The notes under the pieces were generated by a model. It made no database searches. It worked only from the letters and a program-made list of their open reading frames with translations, and was not told where the DNA came from. This document shows positions 54,005-63,812 of a DNA stretch of 64,000 nucleotides, piece after piece. Source of the stretch: Caulobacter sp. FWC2 (GTDB taxonomy: Bacteria > Pseudomonadota > Alphaproteobacteria > Caulobacterales > Caulobacteraceae); the NCBI RefSeq assembly GCF_002742625.1, contig NZ_PEBF01000001.1, positions 1,922,001 through 1,986,000 of the forward strand, in the 5' to 3' direction. Made by a program: the position numbers and the translations under genes. Every line of letters begins with the position of its first letter. The stretch's first letter is position 1.

Positions 54005-56527
54005 ATGTCGGGATTGGTGCTGTCGTCGCCGCTGAACGGCTGGATTGCGCCGCTGGATGAGACGCCGGACGCGGTGTTCGCCGAGCGGATGCTGGGGGAT
54101 GGGCTGGCGATTGATCCGTTTGGCTCGACCTTGCACGCGCCGTGCGACGCGGTGGTTGTCAGCGTGCATCGCGCCCGCCACGCCGTGACGCTGCGCGCGG
54201 CCAACGGCGCCGAGATCCTGATGCATGTGGGGCTGGAGACGGTGGCCCTGAACGGCGAAGGCTTCAGTGTCTTCGTCCAGGACGGCCAGAGCGTGACGGT
54301 CGGCGACAGGCTGCTGGGCTTCGACCTCGACCTGCTGGCCCAGAAGGCCCGCAGCCTGATCACCCCGGTGGTGATCACCAATCTGGACGCTTTCCAGATC
54401 GTCCGTCGCGACCAGGACCGCGCGCTGAGTGTCGGCGACTTCCTGATGGAGCTGTCGCCGATCGGCGGGGCGGTTGTGCAGAGCGCGACGGCTGCCGGCG
54501 AGATATCGCGCGAGGTCGTCGTGCCGCTGGTCCACGGCATCCACGCCCGTCCCGCCGCCCGCATCGCCGAGACGGCCCGCCAGTTCGAGGCCGAGGTCGC
54601 CTTGGTCATCGGCAACCGCCGCGCCAGCGCCAAGAGCCCGGTGGGCGTCATGTCCCTGGCCATCCGCCATGGCGACGCCATCCAGGTCGTGGCCTCGGGC
54701 CTGGACGCCGAGGCGGCGATCCAGGCGGTGGCCGAACTGATCGAAGGCGGCATGGGCGAGGGCGGTCCGGTGGCCGTCCAGAGCGCCGCGCCCGTCGTGA
54801 TCGAGGCGCCTGTGGCGCCGGCCGAACTGCCGCGCGACGGCGTGCTGAAGGGCGTGCTGGCCGCGCCGGGCCTGGCGATCGGCAAGGCCGTGCGCCTGTC
54901 CGCCGCCGACATCGTCGTGCGCGAAGCCGGCGAAGGCGTCGCCCACGAGGAGGCCGCTCTGGCCGCCGCCCTCGACACCGTCCGATCGAAGATCGAAGCC
55001 AACGCCGCCAAAGGCGACAAGGCCCGCAAGGCGATTCTCGGCGCCCACCTGGCCTTCCTCGAAGATCCTGAACTCTCCGCCGGCGCCCGCCGCCTGATCG
55101 GCGAAGGCAAGAGCGCCGGTTTTGCCTGGCGATCGGCGGTCGGCGGTTATGTCGAAGCCCTGCGCGGCCTGGGCGACCGCCGCCTGGCCGAGCGCGTAGA
55201 CGACCTCGTCGACCTCGAGCGCCAGGTCCTTCGCGCGCTCACTGGCGAAGAAGACGAAGGCGCGGTCCTGCCGCCCGGTTCGATCCTGCTGGCCGACGAA
55301 CTGCTGCCCTCGCAGTTGATGGGCGTGGATCCCGCCGCCGTGGCGGGCTTCGCCACCGCGCGCGGCGGTCCGACCTCGCACGTGGCGATCCTGGCTGCGG
55401 CCATGGGTATCCCGGCGCTGGTGGCCCTTGGCGGCGCGCTGCTGAAGGTCAAGGACGGCGCCGCGCTGATCCTGGACGCCGACGGCGGGACCTTGCGGGT
55501 CGCGCCCGATGCGCCCGCTCTGGAAGCCGCCCAGACCGCCCTGGCCCAACGCCAGGAACGCCGCGCCGCCGCCCAGGCCGCCGCCCACGAGGCGTGTGTC
55601 ACCCAGGACGGCGTCCGCATTGAGGTGTTCGCCAACACCGGCTCGGTCAGCGACGCTCTGGCCGCCGTGGCCCATGGCGCGGAAGGCTGCGGTCTTCTCC
55701 GCACCGAGTTCCTGTTCCTGGAGCGCGACACCCCGCCGGACGAGGACGAGCAGGCCCGCCAGTACCAGGCCATCGCCGACGCTCTTGAGGGCCGGCCGCT
55801 GATCATCCGCACGCTGGACGTCGGCGGCGACAAGGCCGCGCCCTACCTGCCGATCCCGGCCGAGGAGAACCCGGCGCTGGGCCTGCGCGGCGTCCGCGTC
55901 AGCCTGTGGCGGCCGCACCTGCTGAAGACCCAGCTGCGCGCCATCCTGCGCGTTCGACCTTTCGGCCAATGCAAGATCATGGTCCCGATGATCGCCAGCC
56001 TGGACGAGCTGCGCGCCGTCCGCGCCGTGCTGGAAGAGGCCAAGCGCGAGCTGGGCGTCACCGACAGGGTCGAGCTTGGCGTGATGATCGAGACGCCCGC
56101 CGCCGCCGTCACCGCCGACCTGCTCGCCGCCGAGGCCGACTTCCTGTCGATCGGCACCAACGACCTGACCCAATATGTGCTGGCCATGGACCGGGGCAAT
56201 CCGGAGCTGGCCGCCCGCATCGACGCCCTGCATCCGGCGGTGCTGCGGATGATCGACCAGACCTGCCGTGGGGCGCAGAAGCATCAGCGCTGGGTCGGCG
56301 TCTGCGGGGGGCTGGCCTCCGAGGTCGCCGCCACGCCGATCCTGCTGGGCCTGGGCGTCACGGAGCTGTCGACCACGGCCTCGATCGCCCCTGAGGTGAA
56401 GGCCCGCGTGCGCGGCCTCTCGCTCGAGGCCTGTCGTGACCTGGCCCGGCAGGCGCTGGGCCAGACGTCTCCCGAGGCGGTCCGGGCCCTCGTGAAGTCT
56501 CATCTTTCTATTGGGGCAGGAGCCTGA
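54005..56527 (+). CDS. Fused PTS EIIA(Glc-type)-HPr-Enzyme I
   Basis: An 840-residue fusion carrying three phosphotransferase steps. EIIA (about residues 1-150) has its phospho-histidine H74 in ILMHVGLETV. HPr (about 165-255) has H180 in LVHGIHARPAARIAE. Enzyme I (about 275-840) has H459 in GGPTSHVAILAAAMGIPALV, the PEP-binding LLRTEFLFLERDTPPDE and the terminal cysteine loop WVGVCGGLAS. It takes phosphate from PEP and passes it to the adjacent EIICB. This is the NagF-type multiphosphoryl protein. GGGGGG at 53992-53997 is the apparent ribosome binding site. All active histidines are present. Confidence 0.94.
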   Translation: MSGLVLSSPLNGWIAPLDETPDAVFAERMLGDGLAIDPFGSTLHAPCDAVVVSVHRARHAVTLRAANGAEILMHVGLETVALNGEGFSVFVQDGQSVTVGDRLLGFDLDLLAQKARSLITPVVITNLDAFQIVRRDQDRALSVGDFLMELSPIGGAVVQSATAAGEISREVVVPLVHGIHARPAARIAETARQFEAEVALVIGNRRASAKSPVGVMSLAIRHGDAIQVVASGLDAEAAIQAVAELIEGGMGEGGPVAVQSAAPVVIEAPVAPAELPRDGVLKGVLAAPGLAIGKAVRLSAADIVVREAGEGVAHEEAALAAALDTVRSKIEANAAKGDKARKAILGAHLAFLEDPELSAGARRLIGEGKSAGFAWRSAVGGYVEALRGLGDRRLAERVDDLVDLERQVLRALTGEEDEGAVLPPGSILLADELLPSQLMGVDPAAVAGFATARGGPTSHVAILAAAMGIPALVALGGALLKVKDGAALILDADGGTLRVAPDAPALEAAQTALAQRQERRAAAQAAAHEACVTQDGVRIEVFANTGSVSDALAAVAHGAEGCGLLRTEFLFLERDTPPDEDEQARQYQAIADALEGRPLIIRTLDVGGDKAAPYLPIPAEENPALGLRGVRVSLWRPHLLKTQLRAILRVRPFGQCKIMVPMIASLDELRAVRAVLEEAKRELGVTDRVELGVMIETPAAAVTADLLAAEADFLSIGTNDLTQYVLAMDRGNPELAARIDALHPAVLRMIDQTCRGAQKHQRWVGVCGGLASEVAATPILLGLGVTELSTTASIAPEVKARVRGLSLEACRDLARQALGQTSPEAVRALVKSHLSIGAGA

Positions 56528-56532
56528 CGCCC

Positions 56533-58287
56533 ATGAAGTCTCCGCTCGAGATCCTCCAGCCCCTGGGCCGGGCCCTGATGCTGCCGATCGCGGTGCTGCC
56601 GGTGGCGGGCCTGTTGCTGCGCCTGGGCCAGCCCGACCTGCTGAACATCGGCTTCATGGCCGCCGCCGGCGACGCGATCTTCTCCAACCTCGGCCTGCTG
56701 TTCGCCATCGGCGTCGCCGTGGGTCTGGCGCGCGAGAACAACGGCGCGGCCGGCCTGGCCGGTGTCGTCTGCTTCCTGATCGCCACCGAGGGCGCCAAGA
56801 CCCTGCTGCACGTCCCGGCCGAGGTCACGGCCAACCTCGTCAAGGCCCATGCCGACCTGGCGGGCGCGGCCTACAAGGCCAAGGCCCTGGCCAAGCTGAG
56901 CGCCCCGATCGGCATCCTCTCGGGCGTGATCGGCGGGCTGTTCTACAACCGCTTCTCGACCTTCAAGCTGCCGGAATATCTGGCCTTCTTCAGCGGCCGG
57001 CGGTTCGTGCCGATGATCGCGGGCCTGGCCGGCCTGGTCATGGCCGTACTGATTGGCCTGGGCTATGACGGCATCAACGGCGCGGTCGACGCCGCCAGCC
57101 GCGCCGTGGTCGGCTCGGGCGAGATCGGCCTGCTGGTGTTCGGGTTCCTCAACCGGATCCTGATCGTCACCGGCCTGCACCATGTGCTCAACAATATCGC
57201 CTGGTTCGTGGTCGGCGACTATCACGGCGCGACCGGGGATCTGCGCCGCTTCTTCGCCGACGACCCCAGCGCCGGGGCGTTCATGAGCGGCTTCTTCCCG
57301 GTGATGATGTTCGGCCTGCCGGCCGCCTGCCTGGCCATGTACCACACCGCCCGGCCCGAGAAGAAAAAGGCCGTCGGCGGCATGCTGTTCTCGCTGGCCC
57401 TGACCTCGTTCCTGACGGGCGTGACCGAGCCGATCGAGTTCAGCTTCATGTTCCTGGCCCCCGTGCTCTTTGCCGTGCACGCGGTGCTGACGGGCGTGGC
57501 CATGGCGCTGATGAACCTCTTGAACGTGAAGCTGGGCTTCACCTTCTCGGCCGGCCTGTTCGACTACGTCCTGAACTTCGGCAAGGCCACGAACCCGTGG
57601 CTGCTGATCCCGGTCGGCCTTGTCTATGGCGCGGTCTATTACGGCCTGTTCCGGTTCTTCATCCAGAAGTTCGACCTCAAGACCCCGGGCCGCGAGGACG
57701 AGGACACTGTCGCCGTCGAGACCGTCACCACCGGCGGCGGACGCGGCGCGGACTTCGTGGCGGCCCTGGGCGGCGCGGGCAATCTCACCACCGTCGACGC
57801 CTGCACCACCCGTCTGCGCCTGATCGTCGTCGACCAGGACGCGGTCAACGCGCCGGCCCTGAAGGCCCTGGGCGCGCGCGGGATCGTCAAGCCCTCCGCC
57901 AACGCGCTGCAGGTCGTGCTCGGCCCCATCGCCGACGGCGTGGCCGGCGAGATCCGCGCGGCCCTGAACCAGGGTATCGGGGGAGCGCCGGCGCAAGCCA
58001 AGCCGACGGTCACCGCCAAGCCCGCGCCCTCCGCGCTGCCGACCATCGACGACGACCGCAAGGCCAAGGCGCTGCTGGTCGCCCTCGGCGGCGCGGCCAA
58101 CCTGAAGTCCGTCGGAACCTGCTCCAGCCGCCTGCGCCTGGTCGTCGCCGACCAGGCCGCCTTGGACGAGCCGGCCCTGAAGACCCTCGGCGCCCGCGGC
58201 CTCGTCCGCATCGGCGACCACATCGTCCACCTCGTCCTCGGCCCCGACGCCGAGCGGGTCGGAGAGGCTGTCAAATGTCTGACCTAG
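56533..58287 (+). CDS. nagE: N-acetylglucosamine PTS EIICB with two EIIB domains
   Basis: A 584-residue inner-membrane permease. EIIC (about residues 1-380) begins LEILQPLGRALMLPIAVLPV and has VTGLHHVLNNIAWF and GVTEPIEFSFMF, typical of the glucose/GlcNAc class. Two EIIB domains follow in tandem, each with a phospho-cysteine: C424 in TVDACTTRLRL and C530 in SVGTCSSRLRL, separated by an Ala/Pro linker. Standard NagE has one EIIB. It starts five bases after the EIIA-HPr-EI stop, with GGCAGGAG at 56516-56523 as Shine-Dalgarno. It imports GlcNAc as GlcNAc-6-P. Confidence 0.93.
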   Translation: MKSPLEILQPLGRALMLPIAVLPVAGLLLRLGQPDLLNIGFMAAAGDAIFSNLGLLFAIGVAVGLARENNGAAGLAGVVCFLIATEGAKTLLHVPAEVTANLVKAHADLAGAAYKAKALAKLSAPIGILSGVIGGLFYNRFSTFKLPEYLAFFSGRRFVPMIAGLAGLVMAVLIGLGYDGINGAVDAASRAVVGSGEIGLLVFGFLNRILIVTGLHHVLNNIAWFVVGDYHGATGDLRRFFADDPSAGAFMSGFFPVMMFGLPAACLAMYHTARPEKKKAVGGMLFSLALTSFLTGVTEPIEFSFMFLAPVLFAVHAVLTGVAMALMNLLNVKLGFTFSAGLFDYVLNFGKATNPWLLIPVGLVYGAVYYGLFRFFIQKFDLKTPGREDEDTVAVETVTTGGGRGADFVAALGGAGNLTTVDACTTRLRLIVVDQDAVNAPALKALGARGIVKPSANALQVVLGPIADGVAGEIRAALNQGIGGAPAQAKPTVTAKPAPSALPTIDDDRKAKALLVALGGAANLKSVGTCSSRLRLVVADQAALDEPALKTLGARGLVRIGDHIVHLVLGPDAERVGEAVKCLT

Positions 58288-58692
58288 CCGGCGCCCGCAC
58301 GTCTGGCGTGAGCGTCAGGGCCCGTTCTCTCGCCTCGGCTGCGATGGGATCGAGGGCGCCGTCGGAGTGGTCGCAAAAAAGGCATTGAATTGGTATTGCA
58401 TCTGGCGCAGTCAGGAGGGGAGAATGTCAAGCTAACCGACTAAAAAGAAACGATAAATCGAAGATTTCTCAGACCTCGGTCCACATAGCCCGCAATCAGC
58501 GATGCCCAAGGATCGTACGCCTTACAAAGTTCAGAAAAACAAACGACTTACAGTTTTGCGCCGGCTTCACTCGACGCTCTATCGTCTCTTCGTACGCAGT
58601 CCGAAGAGGTTCTAAAATGGTCTGCATCATGTTTGCCGACGAGCCGCCGGGTCGCATCACGTCGACCGGTTCGAAAAAGGGGGAATAACACT
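58288..58692. promoter_or_regulatory. Leader region of the nag TonB receptor
   Basis: 405 bases without a supportable gene. It contains ATTGGTAT at 58389-58396, matching the half-site before nagR, and an AT-richer stretch at 58430-58560. Its length and the distance from nagE suggest the receptor has its own promoter under the same regulator. No terminator for nagE is evident. Confidence 0.4.
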
Positions 58693-61365
58693 ATGATCAA
58701 TCGTCAGTTCAACGTTTCACATGCCCGCCGCAAGGCCTTCGTGCTCGCCCTGCTGGCCGGCGCCTGTTTCGCCGACGCCGCCCTGGCTCAGAGCGCACCG
58801 GCCCCGGCGGCCGAGTCCGTCGATGAAGTGATCGTCACCGCTTTCCGCAAGAGCCTGGCCACCGCCCTGGAGGTCAAGCGCAAGGACGTGCGCGTCTCGG
58901 ACGGCATCTCGTCCGAGGACATCGGCAAGTTCCCGTCGGAAAACATCGCCGAAGCCATCCAGCGCATTCCCGGCGTGCAGATCTCCAACATCAACGGCCG
59001 TGGCTCGACCCTCAGCATCCGCGGCCTGGGTCCGCAGTACGCCCTGACCACCGTCAACGGTCAGGCTTTCAAGAGCTCGAACTTCACCGACGGCTTCCGC
59101 TACGACGTCATCCAGACCGAGCTGGCCTCGGGTATCCAGGTCTATAAGTCGCCGACGGCCGAGATGGACGCGGGCGGCCTGGCCGGCACCGTCAATATCG
59201 ACACCGTGCACCCCTTCGACGTGAAGGGCCGCCAGATCATCATCGCCGGCAAGGCCCAGAAGCAGGACCTGATCGGCGGCAATCCCACCGGCAAGTTCGG
59301 CCTGACCTATGTCGATCACTTCTTCGACGGCAAGCTGGGCTTCTTCCTGGGCGGCGGCTACCAAGAGCTGAAGGACCGCGGCGACTATCTGTGGATGGAC
59401 CGCTGGACCGTCGCCAACAACGTCTACACCCCGGCGCGCCCGCGCTATCGCCGCATCGACCGCGAGACCAAGCGCTCGATGGTAAATACCGCGATCCAGT
59501 TCAAGCCGACCAGCGATCTGCAGATGGACCTGATCGCCACCTACGCCAAGGACAAGACGACCCAGGACCTTCACCAGCAGGTCTTCCTGTTCACGACGCC
59601 TTCGGCCTCGAACGTCGTGCCGGTCACGGTGGCCAACGGCACGTCGACCAAGGTGCAGGTGAACAACTTCCGCCTGGAGAACAACCACCAGTTCGAAAAC
59701 CGCCCGCAGTCGACCGGCGCCCTGACGGCCAACGTCCACTACACGGGCATCGAGAACTGGGATTTCAAGGCCACAGGTCACTATTCGCGCGGTAGCGCCA
59801 AGCATAACGAAGAGGCGGCGATCCTCGGGATCAACATCCCGAGCGCCACGCTCGACATCAGCAACCCGAGCAACATCGTCTTCACGACGTCGTCGCCGCT
59901 GACCGACACGGCTCAGTACAATACCGCCACCCTGATCCGGAACACCTACCCGAACGGCGCCTATCGCTCGATCGACTCGTATGAGGACGCCGGCCAATTC
60001 GACGCCAAGCGCTTCCTCGACTGGGGCGTGCTGGAGTCCATCCAGGCTGGCGCCAAGATCCGCCACGAAGTGCTCAAGCGGAACGTGATCCGTCGGGACG
60101 GCCAGAACAGCATCCCGGCGTCCTACTCGCCGACGATGGCCGCGACCGGCATTTCGATCACGAATTTCCTGGACGGCGACAACACCCTGCCAGCCGCCTG
60201 GGTGTCGCCTAACCTGCAAGCCTATCGCGACGCGCTCAAGGCCCAAGGCGTCTCGGTGTACAGCGCGTTCGACCCGTCGGGCAGCTTCCGCGTCGAGCGT
60301 GACCTGACCTCGTTCTACGCCATGGCCAACCTGAAGGGCGAAGTGCTGTCGAAGACGTTCCGCGGCAATGTGGGCGTCCGCAGCGAAAGCACTGACCAGA
60401 CGGTGAAGGGCTATGTCGGCGGGGCGGCCAACCCGCTGAACACCGAGGTCAAGCTGATCGCGGGCACCTACACGACCAAGAAGTCGTACGACAACATCCT
60501 GCCGTCGGCCAACTTCAGCCTGGACCTCACCGACAACCTGCTGCTGCGCTTCGCCGCCGCCAAGGTGCTGGTGCGTCCGATCATCGACTCCAACAACCAG
60601 CTGGCCACCACCAAGACCACCACGACCGACACCACGGGCAAGAAGGTCAACACGATCTCGATCGGCCAAGGCGATCTGGATCCGATGACGGCCAACCAGA
60701 TCGACCTGACCCTCGAGTGGTACTACGGCCAAGGCAATGGCCTGTCCGCTGGCTACTTCTCGAAGAAGGTCAAGAACGGCGTCTTCACGTCGGTCATCTG
60801 CCCGGCTTCGTATGAAGGCGTCTCGCTGTCCAAGGACGCCACTGGCGTCTGCGTCTCTGGCGCGGGCGACACCTATTCGATCACCCAGAGCTTCAATGAC
60901 GACAAGACGGTCGACATCCACGGCTACGAACTGAACTGGCAACAGTCGTTCGACGCCTGGTTGCCGATCAAGGGCTTCGGTCTGATCACGAACTACACCC
61001 ACGTGAATCCGGCGACCTCGACGACGGGCTTCCGTCTGGCCAACCTCTCGGAGCACACCGCCAACGGCACGGTCTATTGGGAAAACCAGACCTTCAGCGC
61101 CCGTCTGTCGGCCAACTACCGCAGCGCCTATGACCAGACCTCGGTGGAGAGCTTCTTCGCTGGTCCGCTGGGTCACACGGTCAAGGCGCGCACCCAGCTC
61201 GACCTGAACCTGGGCTACAACTTCAACGAACACCTGAGCTTCGCCTTCGCGGCGATGAACATCAACAACGCGCAGGAGAAGGCCTATCTGGGCGACTCCA
61301 GCCGCTGGCAGATGTCGTCGGCGACGGGGCCGAGCTACTACCTGTCGTTCCAATACAAGATGTAA
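58693..61365 (+). CDS. TonB-dependent receptor of the nag locus
   Basis: An 890-residue outer-membrane receptor. Signal peptide (AFVLALLAGACFADAALAQ), TonB-box region VDEVIVTAFRKS, plug (KFPSENIAEAIQRIPGVQIS, NINGRGSTLSIRGLGPQYAL), then a barrel ending in the aromatic YYLSFQYKM. The plug pattern is that of the large carbohydrate-type receptors common in Caulobacter and Xanthomonas. Neighbouring genes indicate GlcNAc, its oligosaccharides or GlcNAc-bearing glycans as substrate; a receptor in the nag locus of C. crescentus is known to serve GlcNAc uptake. I chose the ATG at 58693 (MINRQFNVSHARRK) with GGGGGA at 58679-58684; an ATG at 58633 would add 20 residues before the signal peptide. Confidence 0.92.
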   Translation: MINRQFNVSHARRKAFVLALLAGACFADAALAQSAPAPAAESVDEVIVTAFRKSLATALEVKRKDVRVSDGISSEDIGKFPSENIAEAIQRIPGVQISNINGRGSTLSIRGLGPQYALTTVNGQAFKSSNFTDGFRYDVIQTELASGIQVYKSPTAEMDAGGLAGTVNIDTVHPFDVKGRQIIIAGKAQKQDLIGGNPTGKFGLTYVDHFFDGKLGFFLGGGYQELKDRGDYLWMDRWTVANNVYTPARPRYRRIDRETKRSMVNTAIQFKPTSDLQMDLIATYAKDKTTQDLHQQVFLFTTPSASNVVPVTVANGTSTKVQVNNFRLENNHQFENRPQSTGALTANVHYTGIENWDFKATGHYSRGSAKHNEEAAILGINIPSATLDISNPSNIVFTTSSPLTDTAQYNTATLIRNTYPNGAYRSIDSYEDAGQFDAKRFLDWGVLESIQAGAKIRHEVLKRNVIRRDGQNSIPASYSPTMAATGISITNFLDGDNTLPAAWVSPNLQAYRDALKAQGVSVYSAFDPSGSFRVERDLTSFYAMANLKGEVLSKTFRGNVGVRSESTDQTVKGYVGGAANPLNTEVKLIAGTYTTKKSYDNILPSANFSLDLTDNLLLRFAAAKVLVRPIIDSNNQLATTKTTTTDTTGKKVNTISIGQGDLDPMTANQIDLTLEWYYGQGNGLSAGYFSKKVKNGVFTSVICPASYEGVSLSKDATGVCVSGAGDTYSITQSFNDDKTVDIHGYELNWQQSFDAWLPIKGFGLITNYTHVNPATSTTGFRLANLSEHTANGTVYWENQTFSARLSANYRSAYDQTSVESFFAGPLGHTVKARTQLDLNLGYNFNEHLSFAFAAMNINNAQEKAYLGDSSRWQMSSATGPSYYLSFQYKM

Positions 61366-61413
61366 CGCGTTCGGCGCGGCGCTCTCTTCCTCCCCGAGCG
61401 CCGCGTCCTTCCC

Positions 61414-61440
61414 GGCCTTGTCCGTCGGACGGACAAGGCC
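61414..61440 (+). terminator. Strong hairpin after the nag TonB receptor
   Basis: GGCCTTGTCCGTC, one-base turn, GACGGACAAGGCC form a perfect 13-bp palindrome 49 bases after the receptor stop, followed by TTAT. It is probably a terminator, leaving the GH89 gene to a separate or read-through transcript. Confidence 0.65.
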
Positions 61441-61505
61441 TTATCCCTGGCGCCCGCCGTACTCTCCTGCGCGGCGGGCGTCCTTTTCCATAGATCCTGC
61501 CGCCG

Positions 61506-63812
61506 ATGACCAGCTTCTTGAACCGACGACAGGCCCTGACCCTCGCCGCCGCGGCGAGCATGGCCCCGTCCGCCTTCGCCGCCCCCACGAGCAGGGGCGC
61601 CGCAGCCGCGCGGGCGAGCCTAGAGCGATTGTTCGGCAAGCGCCTGACGGGGGCCGCGCTGAGCTTGAAGCCTGGCGGTGATCGGCCCTGGTATTCCGTA
61701 AACAGCGGCGCCGGGAAGGTTTCCATTTCCGGCGACAGCCCCGTGGCCCTGGTGCGCGGGGCCTATGCCTATCTGCGTCAGTCGGGCCTAGCCCATGTCA
61801 GCTGGGAGGGCGACCGGGTCGCCCAGGGCGGCGCCTTGCCCGCCGTCGCCAGCGGCAAGGTCGAGAGCCCGTTCCGGCATCGCGCCTATCTCAACACCTG
61901 CACCTACGGCTACACGACGCCCTGGTGGGGCTGGAAACGCTGGACCCGCGAGATCGACTGGATGGCGGCGCACGGCGTCGACATGCCGTTGGCCATGGAG
62001 GGGCAGGAATATGTCTGGCGCGCGCTATGGCGCGAGTTCGGTCTGAGCGAGGCCGAGCTGTCCGACTATTTCTCGGGGCCGGCCTTCACCCCCTGGCACC
62101 GCATGGGCAACATCGAGGGCTACCGCGCCCCGTTGCCCGCCGCCTGGATCGACAAGAAAAAGGACCTACAGGTCAAGATTCTCGGCAGCATGCGGTCGCT
62201 GGGCATGACCCCGATCCTGCCGGCTTTCGGCGGCTATGTTCCCAAGGCCTTCGCCCAGAAGAACCCGAAGGCTCGCATCTATCGCATGCGGCCGTGGGAA
62301 GGCTTCCACGAGACCTACTGGCTGGACCCGGCCGATCCGCTGTTCGCCAAGATCGCCGCCCGGTTCCTGGCGCTGTACACGGAGACCTACGGGGCCGGGA
62401 CCTACTACCTGGCCGACTCGTTCAACGAGATGCTGCCGCCGATCAACGCCGACGGCGCGGACGCCCGCGACGCGGCCTATGGCGACGGGACCGCCAATAC
62501 GGCGGCGACCAAGACCAAGGTCGAGGTGGATCCGGCGCTGAAGGCCCAACGCCTGGCTGCCTATGGCAAGGCGATCTACGACTCCATCCGCCAGGCCCGG
62601 CCCGACGCGGTCTGGGTGATGCAGGGCTGGTTGTTCGGCGCCGACAGCCACTTCTGGAATCCTACGGCGATTTCGGCCTATCTGAGCCAGGTTCCCGACG
62701 ACAAGCTGATGATCCTGGATATCGGCAACGACCGCTATCCGGCCGTCTGGAAGAACGCCAAGGCCTTCGGCGGCAAGCCGTGGATCTACGGCTACGTCCA
62801 TAACTACGGCGGCAGCAATCCGGTCTATGGCGACCTGGATTACTACCGCCAGGACATCGCGGGGATCGCGACTAGTCCGGAGACGGGCAAGCTGTCCGGC
62901 TTCGGCATGTTCCCCGAAGGGCTGCACAACAACTCGATCGTCTATGAGGCTGTCTACGATCTGGCCTGGGGCGCGGGGCAGGAGAGTGGTGCGGCTTGGC
63001 TGTCGACCTATGCCCGCTCGCGCTACGGCAAGACATCGCCCGAGCTGGATGCGGCCATGACCCTTTTGGTTCAGGGCGCCTATTCGACCCGCTACTGGTC
63101 GCCGCGCTGGTGGAACAGCAAGGCCGGGGCCTATCTGTTCTTCAAGCGCCCGACGGCGACGATTGGCGCGTTCCCGCCGCATCCGGGCGACCGCGCCAAG
63201 CTGGAGGCGGCCGTCAAGGCGCTTGCGGCGCTGGCGCCCGCCTATGCGAACGAGCCGCTGTTCGTGCTCGACCTGACTGACGCGACCCGTCACCTGGCGA
63301 CGATGAAGATCGACGACCTGCTGCAGGCCGCTGTCGCCGCCTATCGGCGTGGTGATGTCGCTGCGGGCGACCAGGCGCGCGCCGAGATCGAGGCGCTGGC
63401 GCTGTCGATCGACAAGCTTCTGGGCGTCCAGCCCGAGACCCTGGCCACGTGGATCGAGGACGCCCGCGCCTATGGCGACACGCCGGCCGACGCGTCGGCC
63501 TACGTCGCCAACGCCAAGGCGCAGGTCACGGTCTGGGGCGGGCAGGGCAACCTCAACGACTATGCCTCCAAGGCCTGGCAGGGGCTCTATCGCGGCTTCT
63601 ACCTGCCGCGCTGGTCGCTGTTCTTCGATACGCTGAAGGCGGCGGGGACGGGGGACTTCGACGAGGCCGCCGCCGTGCGCGCCAGCATCGCCTGGGAGCG
63701 CGACTGGGTCGAGGCCGAGGTGGCCTATCGCCGCGAAAAGCCCGCCGACCCGATCGGCGAGATAAAGACCCTGATCGCACGCATCGGTCAGGGCGGGGAG
63801 AAGACCGTATGA
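61506..63812 (+). CDS. GH89 alpha-N-acetylglucosaminidase
   Basis: A 768-residue glycosidase homologous to human NAGLU, with a Tat-like signal peptide (LNRRQALTLAAAASMAPSAF). Blocks: RHRAYLNTCTYGYTTPWWGW, ITRWEREIDW-like WTREIDWMAAHGVDMPLAME, FTPWHRMGNIEGYRAPLP and LGMTPILPAFGGYVPKAF. The two catalytic glutamates expected from NAGLU are in DSFNEMLPP (E308) and MFPEGLHNN (E471). GH89 releases terminal alpha-linked GlcNAc from heparan sulfate, mucin caps or other glycans, here probably in the periplasm. It lies after the receptor's terminator hairpin and overlaps the next gene by ATGA, so the two are translationally coupled. Confidence 0.93.
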   Translation: MTSFLNRRQALTLAAAASMAPSAFAAPTSRGAAAARASLERLFGKRLTGAALSLKPGGDRPWYSVNSGAGKVSISGDSPVALVRGAYAYLRQSGLAHVSWEGDRVAQGGALPAVASGKVESPFRHRAYLNTCTYGYTTPWWGWKRWTREIDWMAAHGVDMPLAMEGQEYVWRALWREFGLSEAELSDYFSGPAFTPWHRMGNIEGYRAPLPAAWIDKKKDLQVKILGSMRSLGMTPILPAFGGYVPKAFAQKNPKARIYRMRPWEGFHETYWLDPADPLFAKIAARFLALYTETYGAGTYYLADSFNEMLPPINADGADARDAAYGDGTANTAATKTKVEVDPALKAQRLAAYGKAIYDSIRQARPDAVWVMQGWLFGADSHFWNPTAISAYLSQVPDDKLMILDIGNDRYPAVWKNAKAFGGKPWIYGYVHNYGGSNPVYGDLDYYRQDIAGIATSPETGKLSGFGMFPEGLHNNSIVYEAVYDLAWGAGQESGAAWLSTYARSRYGKTSPELDAAMTLLVQGAYSTRYWSPRWWNSKAGAYLFFKRPTATIGAFPPHPGDRAKLEAAVKALAALAPAYANEPLFVLDLTDATRHLATMKIDDLLQAAVAAYRRGDVAAGDQARAEIEALALSIDKLLGVQPETLATWIEDARAYGDTPADASAYVANAKAQVTVWGGQGNLNDYASKAWQGLYRGFYLPRWSLFFDTLKAAGTGDFDEAAAVRASIAWERDWVEAEVAYRREKPADPIGEIKTLIARIGQGGEKTV

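Noticed and set aside
53963..56503. 846-codon open frame antisense to the PTS fusion gene
   Set aside because: Shadow of the EIIA-HPr-EI gene, which has all three active histidines.
58717..61353. 878-codon open frame antisense to the nag TonB receptor
   Set aside because: Shadow frame; no family resemblance.
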